DNA of 15,449 bases from Dokdonella_A sp035545255 (GTDB lineage: Bacteria; Pseudomonadota; Gammaproteobacteria; Xanthomonadales; Rhodanobacteraceae), in the NCBI GenBank assembly GCA_035545255.1, contig DASZYR010000072.1, positions 1 to 15,449 of the forward strand, in the 5' to 3' direction. The position numbers and the translations under genes are program-made. The notes below the pieces were generated by a model that was not told the DNA's origin, searched no databases, and saw only the letters and a program-made list of their open reading frames with translations. The first letter of the stretch is position 1, and each line of letters begins with the position of its first letter. Below are positions 5,170 to 12,463 of the stretch, piece after piece.

Positions 5170-7800
5170 GTGAGCGCGATCCTGCGATCGTCGGCGGATC
5201 CGGCCCCCGAGGCGCGCGCGCCGGTGCCGCTGCTGCGCACGCTCGTGCTCTGCGATCTCGTCGACTCGACCGCGCTCGTCGAGCGCCTCGGCGATCTCCA
5301 GGCCGCCGAGATCTTCCGCCGGCATGACCGGCTGACGCGCGCGCTCGTGCACCAGCACGGCGGCCGCGAGATCGACAAGACCGACGGTTTCCTCTTGATG
5401 TTCGACCGGCCGATCGCCGCCGTCGCGTTCGCGCTCGCGTACCAGCGCGCGCTGCGCGATCTCGGCACCGACGCCGCTCCGCTCCGTGCCCGCGTCGGCA
5501 TCCATTTCGGCGACGTGCTGGCGTGGGACAACGCGCCGGAAGACGTCGCCAAGGGCGCCAAGCCGTTCGAGGTCGAAGGGCTCGTCAAGCCGGTCACCTC
5601 GCGGCTGATGCAGCTCGCGCTGCCGGGCCAGATCCTGCTATCGGGCGTTGCTTATCAGCTCGCGCACCGCGGCCAGGACGAGCTCGGCGACGCAGCGGCG
5701 ACGGCGCTCTGGCGCACGCACGGCCGCTATCGCTTCAAGGGCCTGCCCGATCCCGTGCCGGTGTTCGAGGTCGGCGAGAAGGACATCGCTCCGCTGAAGG
5801 CGCCGCCATGGTCCGGCAAGGCGCACCGCGAAGTGCCGTTCTGGCGCCGGCCCGCGACGCTCGTCTTCGAGAGCGCGCTGCTGCTCGCGCTCGTCGCGCT
5901 GCCGCTCTGGTACCTCTTCCGTCCCGAGCCCGCGATCGCGTTCGCGCAGCGCGACTGGATCGTCGTCGGCAGCCTCAAGAACCTCACTGACGATTCGAGC
6001 TTCGACGATTCGCTGCAGACCGCGTTCCGCATCGGACTCGAGCAGTCGCGCTACGTCAACGTGCTGTCCGATCTCAAGGCGCGCGATACCGTCGAACTGA
6101 TGCAGCGCGATCCCGAGCACACCGAGATCGACCGCACGGTCGGCTCCGAAGTCGCGATCCGCAACGGCGCGCGGGCGCTGGTTCTTCCTACCGTCGCAGA
6201 AATCGGCGGCCGCGTGCGCGTCACGGCCGAAGTCGTCGACCCGGACACGCAGACGACGGTCTGGTCCGAATCGGCCGACGGCGTCGGCGAGGCGTCGGTG
6301 CTGCCGTCGCTCGACGAGGTCAACCGCAAGCTGCGCGTCAGGCTCGGCGAAGCGCTCGCGACGGTCTCGACCGAATCGCAGCCGCTCGACAAGGTCGCGA
6401 CGAGGAATCTCGACGCGTTGCGCGCGTACTCGCTCGGCGAGCGCGCGTACATCAGCAATCCCGACGAGGCATTGCAGCTGTTCCGGCAGGCACTGAAGCT
6501 CGATCCGCAATTTGCGCTCGCGCATCTTTCGATCGCGCGCATCCATACCAGCGCGGGACAGGACGCCGACGCGATCCGGGAGCTCGAAGCCGCGCTCGCG
6601 CTGCGCGAGCACCTGCCCGCGCGGGACGCCATGTATGTGGAAGCGCTGCGCGCGAGCTTCGGCGCACCGCGTCCGGCGCTCGATCAATGGAAGCTCCTCG
6701 CGAAGCTCTATCCCGATTTCTTCGCCGCACAGGGCACCTACGCGTATTTCGCGTGGGAGCTCGGCAACCGCTACGAGGAGGTGCTCGAAAATGCGAAGCG
6801 CGCGGCGTCCGACAAGAATCCGCATCCCGATGCGAGCGTCCTGTTGCTTGGCACGCTTTATCTGGGTCTCGAGCGATACGACGACGCGCTGCGCGAATTC
6901 GAGGGTTTCAGCTGGGCGCCAGGCACGCCCCTCGGCTTTCATGCTTCCGCGCTTGCCGCGCTGCGCCGCTACGACGAGGCCGAAGCATTGTTCGATCGCG
7001 AGGAGCCCGATCGCCGCAGCCCCGAAGGCGCGCGCATTCGCGCGGCATTCGCGGTGGACCAGGGAAAGTGGAGCGAAGCGCGCGACATGATCCGCAACGC
7101 GAAAACGAAGCCGGATCTCCCGTCGACGCTCGCGCGGCAACTGAGCGTCATGGATCTCGGTTTCGCTGCGATCGAAGCGAAGACCTCGCCCGCGTTCGCG
7201 CGCGCTCTCGGCGACGCCGTGAAGCGCGAGCGGAGCGAAGCCCGTTCGATCTCTCTCGCCGAGCAGAGCGCGACGCAATTCCGCATCCTGTTCGCCGCTT
7301 ATCTCGCCGCGAAGGCCGACGACGCCGAGCAGGCGCGCGCGGCGCTTGCGGCGACGACATCGATGACGCGCGACGCGGACTATCCCGTGCTCGTCAATCT
7401 TCGCGAAGTCGCCGAAGCGGAGCTCGCGCTCGCCGAACACCGGCCGAACGATGCGATCGCGATGCTCGCCAGGCGCGTCGACGGAACGGAGCTTTACGTC
7501 ACGCACATCGTGCTGAAGGATGCGTATGCCGCGAGCGGCAAGCCGGCCGATGCGCTCAAGGAGGCGACGTGGCTCGCTTCGCATCGCGGTCGGGCCTACA
7601 CGGAGTTCGGCGCCGAGTGGGTGATGGTGCCGTTCGACGTCGCGCAGGCCAACCTCGCGATGCTCGACGCGGCCGAGTATGCGCGAGCTGCCGGCCAGAC
7701 AGGCGAGGCGCGTCAATGGCAAGAGCGGTTCGCGAAAGCGTGGCCGAACGCAGCCGCCGTGCCGTTCGTCGCAGCACGGCTGGCGGCGAAACCGCAGTAA
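5170..7800 (+). CDS. Putative peptide modification system cyclase, copy 1 (class III cyclase-TM-TPR)
   Basis: The GTG at 5170 gives 876 residues beginning MSAILRSS, which parallels the MSAAVSP start of copy 2; a TTG at 5149 would add seven residues but has a poorer context. Residues about 23-205 are a class III nucleotidyl cyclase domain (CDLVDST with D29, DKTDGF with D72, LPGQILLSGVA). One membrane helix spans about 230-250, preceded by WRRP, which places the N-terminus inside by the positive-inside rule. Residues about 255-390 resemble the TolB/FlgO-like segment seen in CadC-type sensors, and the rest carries TPR-like helical repeats (LFRQALKLDPQFALAHLSIA). It resembles the family I recall as TIGR04510. 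The transition-state asparagine of the cyclase is replaced by P141, although R145 is kept, so activity is not assured. It ends 6 bp from the convergent precursor peptide. Confidence 0.9.
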   Translation: MSAILRSSADPAPEARAPVPLLRTLVLCDLVDSTALVERLGDLQAAEIFRRHDRLTRALVHQHGGREIDKTDGFLLMFDRPIAAVAFALAYQRALRDLGTDAAPLRARVGIHFGDVLAWDNAPEDVAKGAKPFEVEGLVKPVTSRLMQLALPGQILLSGVAYQLAHRGQDELGDAAATALWRTHGRYRFKGLPDPVPVFEVGEKDIAPLKAPPWSGKAHREVPFWRRPATLVFESALLLALVALPLWYLFRPEPAIAFAQRDWIVVGSLKNLTDDSSFDDSLQTAFRIGLEQSRYVNVLSDLKARDTVELMQRDPEHTEIDRTVGSEVAIRNGARALVLPTVAEIGGRVRVTAEVVDPDTQTTVWSESADGVGEASVLPSLDEVNRKLRVRLGEALATVSTESQPLDKVATRNLDALRAYSLGERAYISNPDEALQLFRQALKLDPQFALAHLSIARIHTSAGQDADAIRELEAALALREHLPARDAMYVEALRASFGAPRPALDQWKLLAKLYPDFFAAQGTYAYFAWELGNRYEEVLENAKRAASDKNPHPDASVLLLGTLYLGLERYDDALREFEGFSWAPGTPLGFHASALAALRRYDEAEALFDREEPDRRSPEGARIRAAFAVDQGKWSEARDMIRNAKTKPDLPSTLARQLSVMDLGFAAIEAKTSPAFARALGDAVKRERSEARSISLAEQSATQFRILFAAYLAAKADDAEQARAALAATTSMTRDADYPVLVNLREVAEAELALAEHRPNDAIAMLARRVDGTELYVTHIVLKDAYAASGKPADALKEATWLASHRGRAYTEFGAEWVMVPFDVAQANLAMLDAAEYARAAGQTGEARQWQERFAKAWPNAAAVPFVAARLAAKPQ
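5231..5449 (+). repeat. DNA repeat shared by the two cyclase genes, copy 1
   Basis: This stretch aligns without gaps to 9561-9779 at a constant offset of 4330 bp across the blocks compared. Identical runs include 34 nt (5231-5264), 20 nt just after it, 36 nt (5352-5387) and 31 nt (5419-5449). It encodes the metal-binding part of the cyclase domain and is the best-conserved DNA between the two cassettes, long enough for homologous recombination. Confidence 0.85.
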
Positions 7801-7806
7801 ATTCGA

Positions 7807-8094
7807 CTATTTCGCCTGACCCGTAATCGTCGCGTGCGGCACGACCATCGAGAGCGACTCGGTATCGGCATCGCTCTGCAGCGCATTGAACGTCTTCTCG
7901 AGATCGCCGAAGTCCTCGACGCGTCGCGATGCGAGACAGCGCGCGTTGAGATTGACGACGGTTTCCGCCGGCACGCCGATCTCGAGCAGCGCGGCAGCCG
8001 GCTTCTCGGCGAAGCGGCGGCGGAAGCCCGGATTGGTCCTGAGCTCGGCGAGCAGCGTCAGTCCCTGTTTCTTGGTAAGGACGGCGTCAGTCAT
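7807..8094 (-). CDS. NHLP-related RiPP precursor peptide, copy 1
   Basis: The minus-strand ATG at 8094 gives a 95-residue peptide with a strong ribosome-binding site. The frame is open further upstream to 8184, but that extension has no such site. Residues 12-41 form a leader-like helix: LLAELRTNPGF, FRRRFAEKPAAAL and GV at 40-41. This resembles Nif11/nitrile-hydratase-type leaders and the family I recall as TIGR04509. F24-R25, P32-L36 and G40-V41 fall at the same positions in copy 2. The C-terminal part (about 55-95) is polar and ends SLSMVVPHATITGQAK, which would be the candidate core. Only one cysteine is present (C53), and no GG cleavage motif is seen near the end. It is convergent with cyclase copy 1 (6 bp gap) and divergent from dehydrogenase copy 1. 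The modification and processing site are unknown. Confidence 0.85.
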   Translation of the reverse strand: MTDAVLTKKQGLTLLAELRTNPGFRRRFAEKPAAALLEIGVPAETVVNLNARCLASRRVEDFGDLEKTFNALQSDADTESLSMVVPHATITGQAK

Positions 8095-8100
8095 TGGTGT

Positions 8101-8107
8101 CTCCCCC
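8101..8107 (-). promoter_or_regulatory. Strong Shine-Dalgarno site of precursor peptide 1
   Basis: The minus strand reads GGGGGAG, 6 nt before the ATG at 8094. It lies within CCACCCGCGGGGGAG (8115-8101), which is nearly the same as the sequence before precursor peptide 2. It decides the start at 8094. Confidence 0.8.
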
Positions 8108-8177
8108 GCGGGTGGTCCGAACGAGATCCATTCCCTGGTCGATGCCCCGCCCGCGCGCATGGCGCCGGCAGCCCGTT

Positions 8178-8207
8178 TTGGCAATCAGGTGTCGCGGATC
8201 GGATACT
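8178..8207 (+). promoter_or_regulatory. Putative sigma70 promoter of dehydrogenase copy 1
   Basis: TTGGCA (8178-8183, five of six bases of the -35 consensus) is followed after 18 bp by GATACT (8202-8207, four of six bases of the -10 consensus). Transcription from about 8214 would give a leader of about 33 nt before the ATG at 8247. The divergent peptide promoter should share this 152-bp gap but I could not place it. Confidence 0.35.
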
Positions 8208-8246
8208 ACCGTAACTGCCCGCCCGATTTGACCGGATTCGCAAGCG

Positions 8247-9413
8247 ATGCGCGTGCGCCGTTGTTACTTTCTGACGCTCGCACCGTGCGAGCGGACCGAT
8301 TTCGATCTGCTCGGCTTCGTCGAAGGCGGCAGCGGACTCTCGAGGCGGATGGAGTGGCTTGCGGTCGTGCCGCACGCCGCGACGTCGTTCGCGGTCTCGG
8401 CTGGCGAGGCCGCGGCGCTCGGCGAGATCTCGCCGAGCGAATGGACCGAGCTCGCTGCGCTCGAGGAGCAGCATGATCGCGGCCTTCTGGACGGCCTCGT
8501 CGCAAAAGGCCTGCTCGTAGCCGAGGACAGCGAGGATGCCGTGCGCGACGAGCGCGTGCGCGAAACGCACTGGCGTCCCGAGTCGGCTGCGCTCCATTAC
8601 GCATCGCGCTGGCACGGCGTCGACGCCGACACGATGCAGCGGGAGCTCGGCGAGCGATACGGTGCCGCGCTGCTCGAAAAGCTCGGTCCCGTGCCGCCAG
8701 CGGTGCGCGAGCGCGTGCCGGTCGATCGTCGCTTGCGCCTGCCGGGTGCGCGAGCGACACCACTCGACGCCTTGCTCCACGCCCGCGTGACCTGCCGGAA
8801 TTTCGACGCAACGTGCGCGCTGGGGCTCGACGAGTTCGCAGCCGTGCTCTATCGCGCATTCGGCGCGCGCGCGGTCGACGACTACGCGCCCGGCGTGCAA
8901 CTGCTCAAGAAAGGCGTGCCTTCGGCGGGCGGCCTTCATCCGACCGAAGCGTACCTGCTCGTGCAGCGCGTCGACGGCATCGCACCCGGTCTTTATCACT
9001 ATCACGCGATCGATCACGCGCTCGAGCCGATCCGACTGCCGAGCGCCGGGGAGATCGCAGCGCACGCGCGCACGTTCGTCGGATCGCAGCCATATTTCCT
9101 CGACGCGCCCGTGTTCGTGATCCCGGTCACGCGATTTCGCCGCAATTTCTGGAAATACCGGAATCACGCGAAGGCGTATCGCGCGCTCGTGCTCGACGTC
9201 GGCCATCTCTCGCAGACGCTCTATCTCGCAGCGACGGAGCTCGGTCTCGCCGCGTTCATCACCGCCGCGATCAACGAAGTCGACATCGAGACGGCGTTCG
9301 GCCTCGATCCGCTCGAAGAAGGGCCGCTCGCGGTCTGCGGCTTCGGCCGCCGCGCCGCCGCGCGCCGCGAAGTCGAACTCGACCCGCTCCATGCCGTCTG
9401 GCCCGCCGCCTGA
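8247..9413 (+). CDS. SagB-like putative peptide maturation dehydrogenase, copy 1
   Basis: The 388-residue protein has a divergent N-terminal half (about 1-165) and a nitroreductase-fold, FMN-type C-terminal domain (about 170-388). Motifs typical of SagB-type dehydrogenases are TCRNFD (R184), PSAGGLHPTEAYLLVQ (225-240), GLYHYHAIDH, FWKYRNHAKAYRALVLDVGH and the closing TAAINEVDIE...AVCGFGRR. SagB-type enzymes oxidise azolines in precursor peptides to azoles with FMN. The family I recall as TIGR04511 is assigned to peptide maturation by context only. No cyclodehydratase partner is nearby, so the substrate bond is unknown. The start MRVRRC aligns with MRIRRC inside copy 2. The ribosome-binding site is weak (CGGA). 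The adjoining divergent peptide is the obvious substrate candidate. Confidence 0.9.
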   Translation: MRVRRCYFLTLAPCERTDFDLLGFVEGGSGLSRRMEWLAVVPHAATSFAVSAGEAAALGEISPSEWTELAALEEQHDRGLLDGLVAKGLLVAEDSEDAVRDERVRETHWRPESAALHYASRWHGVDADTMQRELGERYGAALLEKLGPVPPAVRERVPVDRRLRLPGARATPLDALLHARVTCRNFDATCALGLDEFAAVLYRAFGARAVDDYAPGVQLLKKGVPSAGGLHPTEAYLLVQRVDGIAPGLYHYHAIDHALEPIRLPSAGEIAAHARTFVGSQPYFLDAPVFVIPVTRFRRNFWKYRNHAKAYRALVLDVGHLSQTLYLAATELGLAAFITAAINEVDIETAFGLDPLEEGPLAVCGFGRRAAARREVELDPLHAVWPAA

Positions 9414-9505
9414 CGGGTATACGAATCCATTAGTCTTCGAAAAGCTGGCAAGCAGCCCCTCAGGAGCGCAGAATCGCCCCTTGGGAGCAGGGGTCCCTGA
9501 ACGTC
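9414..9505 (+). promoter_or_regulatory. Gap before cyclase copy 2 with a small hairpin over its RBS region
   Basis: The 92 bp between dehydrogenase 1 and cyclase 2 start AT-richer (TATACG, TAGTCT at 9431-9436), which may hold a promoter, though no well-spaced -35 is seen. CCCCT (9477-9481) and AGGGG (9489-9493) can pair around TGGGAGC. Both purine runs that could serve as ribosome-binding site (GGGAG 9483-9487 and GGGG 9490-9493) lie within this hairpin. Confidence 0.35.
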
Positions 9506-12169
9506 GTGAGCGCCGCCGTTTCACCTGACGTTGACGCGAGAGAACCGAGCGCGAGCTCGGTGCTGCGCACGCTCGTGCTCTGCGATCTCGTCGATTCGAC
9601 CGCGCTCGTCGAGCGTCTCGGCGATCAGCACGGCGCGGAGCTGATCCGCCACCACGACCGTTTCGCGCGCGCGCTGATGCTCCAGCACGGCGGCCGCGAG
9701 ATCGACAAGACCGACGGCTTCCTCCTGATGTTCGAGCGGCCGATCCAGGCCGTCGCGTTCGCGCTCGCGTACCAGCGCGGCCTCGCCGCGCTCGGCGCGA
9801 AGGAAAAAGTGCCGCTGACTGCGCGCGTCGGCGTGCACGTCGGCGAAGTCGTCGTCTGGGAGAACGCGCCCGGCGACGTGCAGCGCGGCGCGAAGAAGAC
9901 CGAGGTCGAAGGCCTCGTGAAGCCCGTCGCCGCGCGCCTGATGCAGCTCGCGCTGCCGGGGCAGACGCTGCTCTCGGGCGTCGCCTACGACATCGCCCAT
10001 CGCGCGCAGGGCGAGCTCGGCGAGGTGCTCGACACCGTGCGCTGGCGCACGCACGGACGCTACCGCTTCAAGGGCGTGCCGGAGCCGGTTCCCGTTTTCG
10101 AAGTCGGCGAGGAAGGCCTCGCGCCGCTGAAGCCGCCGCCGTGGACGAGCAAGGCGCATCGCGAGACCCCGATCTGGCGCCGGCCGATCATCGTCGGGCT
10201 CGAAGCGCTTGCGCTCGTCGCGCTGATCGCGGTGCCGCTCTTCTACCTGACGCGCCCGACGCCGGCGATCGCGTTCGCGAGCCGCGATTTCGTCGTCGTC
10301 GGCGATCTCAAGAACCTGACCGGCGACAAGGTGTTCGACAACTCGCTGCAGACCGCGTTTCGCGTCGGTCTCGAGCAATCGCGCTACATCAACGTGCTGC
10401 CCGATCTCCAGGTTCGCGGCGCGCTGAAGCGCATGGAGCGCGATCCTGCGACCGCGGTCGATCGCACGGTCGGCTCCGAAATCGCGCTGCGCGAAGGTGC
10501 GCGCGCCCTCGTGCTGCCGACCGTCGCCGAGATCGGCGGGCGCGTGCGCCTCACGGCCGAGATCGTCGATCCGACGAACGGCACGTCGGTCTACAGCGAT
10601 TCCGTCGACGGCGCCGGCGAGGATTCGGTGCTGCCGAGCATGGACGAGCTCCTGCGCAAGATGCGCGGCCGGCTCGGCGAATCGCTCGCCAGCATCGGCG
10701 AGACGAGCGCGCCGCTCGCGGACGTCACGACCCGGAATCTCGATGCATTGAAGGCCTATTCGACCGGCCTCGACAGCCTCGCCAACGGCAAGGGCCAGGA
10801 AGCGAATTCGCTGTTCGCGCACGCGGTCGAGCTCGATCCCGATTTCGCGCTTGCTTACCTCGCGCTCGCGAACGTCGCGTATTCGACCGGCCAGAAGCCG
10901 AAGGCGCACGACTACGTCGAGAAGGCGCTCGCGCACACCGATCGCCTCGGTCCGCGCGAGAAGCTCGTCGCGGAAGGTTATGCATCGTTCTTCGTCGACC
11001 CGGCCGCGATGCGCGAGAAATGGTCGCTGTTCGCGAAGCTCTATCCGGACGCCATGACCGGCCAGAACAATCTCGCACTCGGCGAATACTGGTTCGAGAA
11101 CGCGCTCGACGACGCGGCCGCGAATTTCAGGATCGTCACCGAAAGCCGGCATCCGCGCCGCGGCTATTCGTGGATGCTGCTCGGCAACATCGAGCTCGCG
11201 CTTAACCAGACCGAGGCCGCGAAGAAGGCCTATGCGATGGCACGCGAGGTCGGCTCGCCGCAGCTCAATCTCGATCCGGTGAACTACGCGCTCGCCACGC
11301 GCGATTTCGCCGCGGCGGAGAAGGCGCTCGGCGAGGAGCAGACCCGCAGCTTCCCGTACTTCGAAACCGAGAAGGCACTGCGCCGCGCTTCGCTCGAAGT
11401 GAGTCGCGGCCATTTCGACGCGGCCGCAAGATCAGCAAGGGAAGGCGAGGCGATCGCGAAGAAGGCGGCGCTGACGGCGGCGCCCGAACGGGCCGAGCTC
11501 GCCGCGATCGCGGCCTCGCTCGCCGGCGGAGACCGCAAGGCCGTCGCCGCGCTCGGCGCGTTCATCACCGCCGAGGCGGCGCGTCTCGACACGGCGATCG
11601 CGAACTTCGACTACAGCGCGTACACGCACCTTTCGCTGGCCGCGATGCTCGCATTGCGGAACGGTGCACCGGAAGAAGCGCAGCGCGCGCTTCGGGCGCT
11701 CGAGCCGCATGCGGCGACGAACGGCTATTTCAGCATCCGCGAGCCCTACCAGACCGCCGCCTGCGAAGCCGGCATCGCGAGGGACGCGAAAGAGGCGGTG
11801 CGTTGCCTCGAAGCGCTGGTGTCGGACGACGCCTATTACCCGACGCGCGTCGCGTTGCTGCGCGCGTATCGCGCGGCCGGCGACGATGCGAAGGCGCTCG
11901 CGACCGCGCACTGGCTCGTCGACCACCGCGGGCGCGCCGTCGCGGAATATCTCGGCGAGTTCGCGGCGCAGGTGCCGAACCTGATCGCCGCCGACGAGGC
12001 GACGATCGATGCGGCCGAGCTGGAAGAGAAGGCCGGCCACGCCGACGCGGCGAAGAAGCTCGCCGGCGATCTCGAAGCCGCGTGGTCGAGTGCCGATCGC
12101 GATGCGCCGCTCGTGCGGCGCATGCGCGCAATCGGCGACCGCTCAGGTGCTGAGCAGAAAAAACGCTAG
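9506..12169 (+). CDS. Putative peptide modification system cyclase, copy 2 (class III cyclase-TM-TPR)
   Basis: The 887-residue protein from the GTG at 9506 has the same architecture as copy 1. It has a cyclase domain (about 20-205; D27, D70, R144), a membrane helix at about 228-249 preceded by WRRP, a TolB/FlgO-like segment (about 255-390) with GARALVLPTVAEIGGRVRLT, and TPR-like repeats to the end. The cyclase domain is nearly the same as in copy 1, including the unusual KPV(A/T)(A/S)R motif with proline (P140) at the usual asparagine position. The TPR half has diverged strongly and shares only scattered motifs such as LDPDFALAYLALA and LFAKLYPD. It probably senses a different ligand. Its last 27 bp overlap the 3' end of the convergent precursor peptide 2. 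The Shine-Dalgarno sequence is poor. Confidence 0.9.
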   Translation: MSAAVSPDVDAREPSASSVLRTLVLCDLVDSTALVERLGDQHGAELIRHHDRFARALMLQHGGREIDKTDGFLLMFERPIQAVAFALAYQRGLAALGAKEKVPLTARVGVHVGEVVVWENAPGDVQRGAKKTEVEGLVKPVAARLMQLALPGQTLLSGVAYDIAHRAQGELGEVLDTVRWRTHGRYRFKGVPEPVPVFEVGEEGLAPLKPPPWTSKAHRETPIWRRPIIVGLEALALVALIAVPLFYLTRPTPAIAFASRDFVVVGDLKNLTGDKVFDNSLQTAFRVGLEQSRYINVLPDLQVRGALKRMERDPATAVDRTVGSEIALREGARALVLPTVAEIGGRVRLTAEIVDPTNGTSVYSDSVDGAGEDSVLPSMDELLRKMRGRLGESLASIGETSAPLADVTTRNLDALKAYSTGLDSLANGKGQEANSLFAHAVELDPDFALAYLALANVAYSTGQKPKAHDYVEKALAHTDRLGPREKLVAEGYASFFVDPAAMREKWSLFAKLYPDAMTGQNNLALGEYWFENALDDAAANFRIVTESRHPRRGYSWMLLGNIELALNQTEAAKKAYAMAREVGSPQLNLDPVNYALATRDFAAAEKALGEEQTRSFPYFETEKALRRASLEVSRGHFDAAARSAREGEAIAKKAALTAAPERAELAAIAASLAGGDRKAVAALGAFITAEAARLDTAIANFDYSAYTHLSLAAMLALRNGAPEEAQRALRALEPHAATNGYFSIREPYQTAACEAGIARDAKEAVRCLEALVSDDAYYPTRVALLRAYRAAGDDAKALATAHWLVDHRGRAVAEYLGEFAAQVPNLIAADEATIDAAELEEKAGHADAAKKLAGDLEAAWSSADRDAPLVRRMRAIGDRSGAEQKKR
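9561..9779 (+). repeat. DNA repeat shared by the two cyclase genes, copy 2
   Basis: This is the partner of the repeat at 5231-5449, in direct orientation. Recombination between them would remove about 4.33 kb, that is one complete cassette, and leave an in-frame hybrid cyclase (copy 1 start, copy 2 sensor). Confidence 0.85.
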
Positions 12170-12397
12170 GCCGACGCGCCCGTCGATCTTCGACTTCAGC
12201 GCATCGCGCTGCGCGGCGATCGCGCTCGCCGGCGGCAGCTTGCGCACTGCGGGGATCGTCGCGGGATCGACATCGACGCCGTGCTCGGCGAGCGCCGCGG
12301 CGGGATCGCCGAGCAGCTTCTCGCGGAATGCGGCATCGTTCTGCATGCGGTCGAGGATCTTGTCGAGATCTGCTCCGGCTATGGTGTTCTTGCTCAC
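12143..12397 (-). CDS. NHLP-related RiPP precursor peptide, copy 2
   Basis: The minus-strand GTG at 12397, behind a strong GGGGGAA site, gives an 84-residue peptide. The leader shares a gap-free register with copy 1: F24-R25, P32-A-A-A-L36 and G40-V41 (FREKLLGDPAAALAEHGV). Everything after residue 42 differs. The C-terminus is short and hydrophobic, DGRVGLAFFLLST, and the whole peptide contains no cysteine. Any heterocycle chemistry would therefore have to use Ser or Thr (S58, S69, S83, T84 and a few others), or the dehydrogenase does something else. The gene is convergent with cyclase copy 2, with which it overlaps by 27 bp, and divergent from dehydrogenase copy 2. The leader match and repeated context support a real gene despite its small size. 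Confidence 0.85.
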   Translation of the reverse strand: MSKNTIAGADLDKILDRMQNDAAFREKLLGDPAAALAEHGVDVDPATIPAVRKLPPASAIAAQRDALKSKIDGRVGLAFFLLST

Positions 12398-12403
12398 GCG
12401 ATG

Positions 12404-12410
12404 TTCCCCC
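12404..12410 (-). promoter_or_regulatory. Strong Shine-Dalgarno site of precursor peptide 2
   Basis: The minus strand reads GGGGGAA, 6 nt before the GTG at 12397, within CCACACGCCGGGGGAA (12419-12404). This closely matches the block before peptide 1 and supports the GTG start. Confidence 0.8.
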
Positions 12411-12463
12411 GGCGTGTGGACGACTGGACGGCGACGGCGGCGCCGAAGCCCGCACGAGAGTAC

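Larger units (their letters stand above)
5170..9413. other. RiPP-like cassette 1: cyclase, peptide, dehydrogenase
   Basis: The order is cyclase (+), precursor peptide (-), dehydrogenase (+). The peptide is convergent with the cyclase and divergent from the dehydrogenase. The same order and orientation recur at 9506-13696, so this is one unit of a tandem pair. The grouping rests on shared architecture and sequence similarity; that the three proteins act together is inferred from the repeated linkage. Confidence 0.8.

Noticed and set aside
5638..7722. Minus-strand open frame of 694 codons opposite cyclase 1
   Set aside because: It lies wholly antisense to the cyclase/TPR gene, has low-complexity R/E/L-rich composition and no recognisable domain. 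A similar shadow opposite cyclase 2 (9521-11413) was rejected for the same reason.
8095..8184. 30-residue N-terminal extension of precursor peptide 1
   Set aside because: The strong GGGGGAG site and the exact leader register with peptide 2 place the start at 8094.
8091..9524. Minus-strand open frame of 477 codons opposite dehydrogenase 1
   Set aside because: It is antisense to a gene with strong SagB-like motifs and starts inside cyclase 2. The composition is biased and no family is recognisable.
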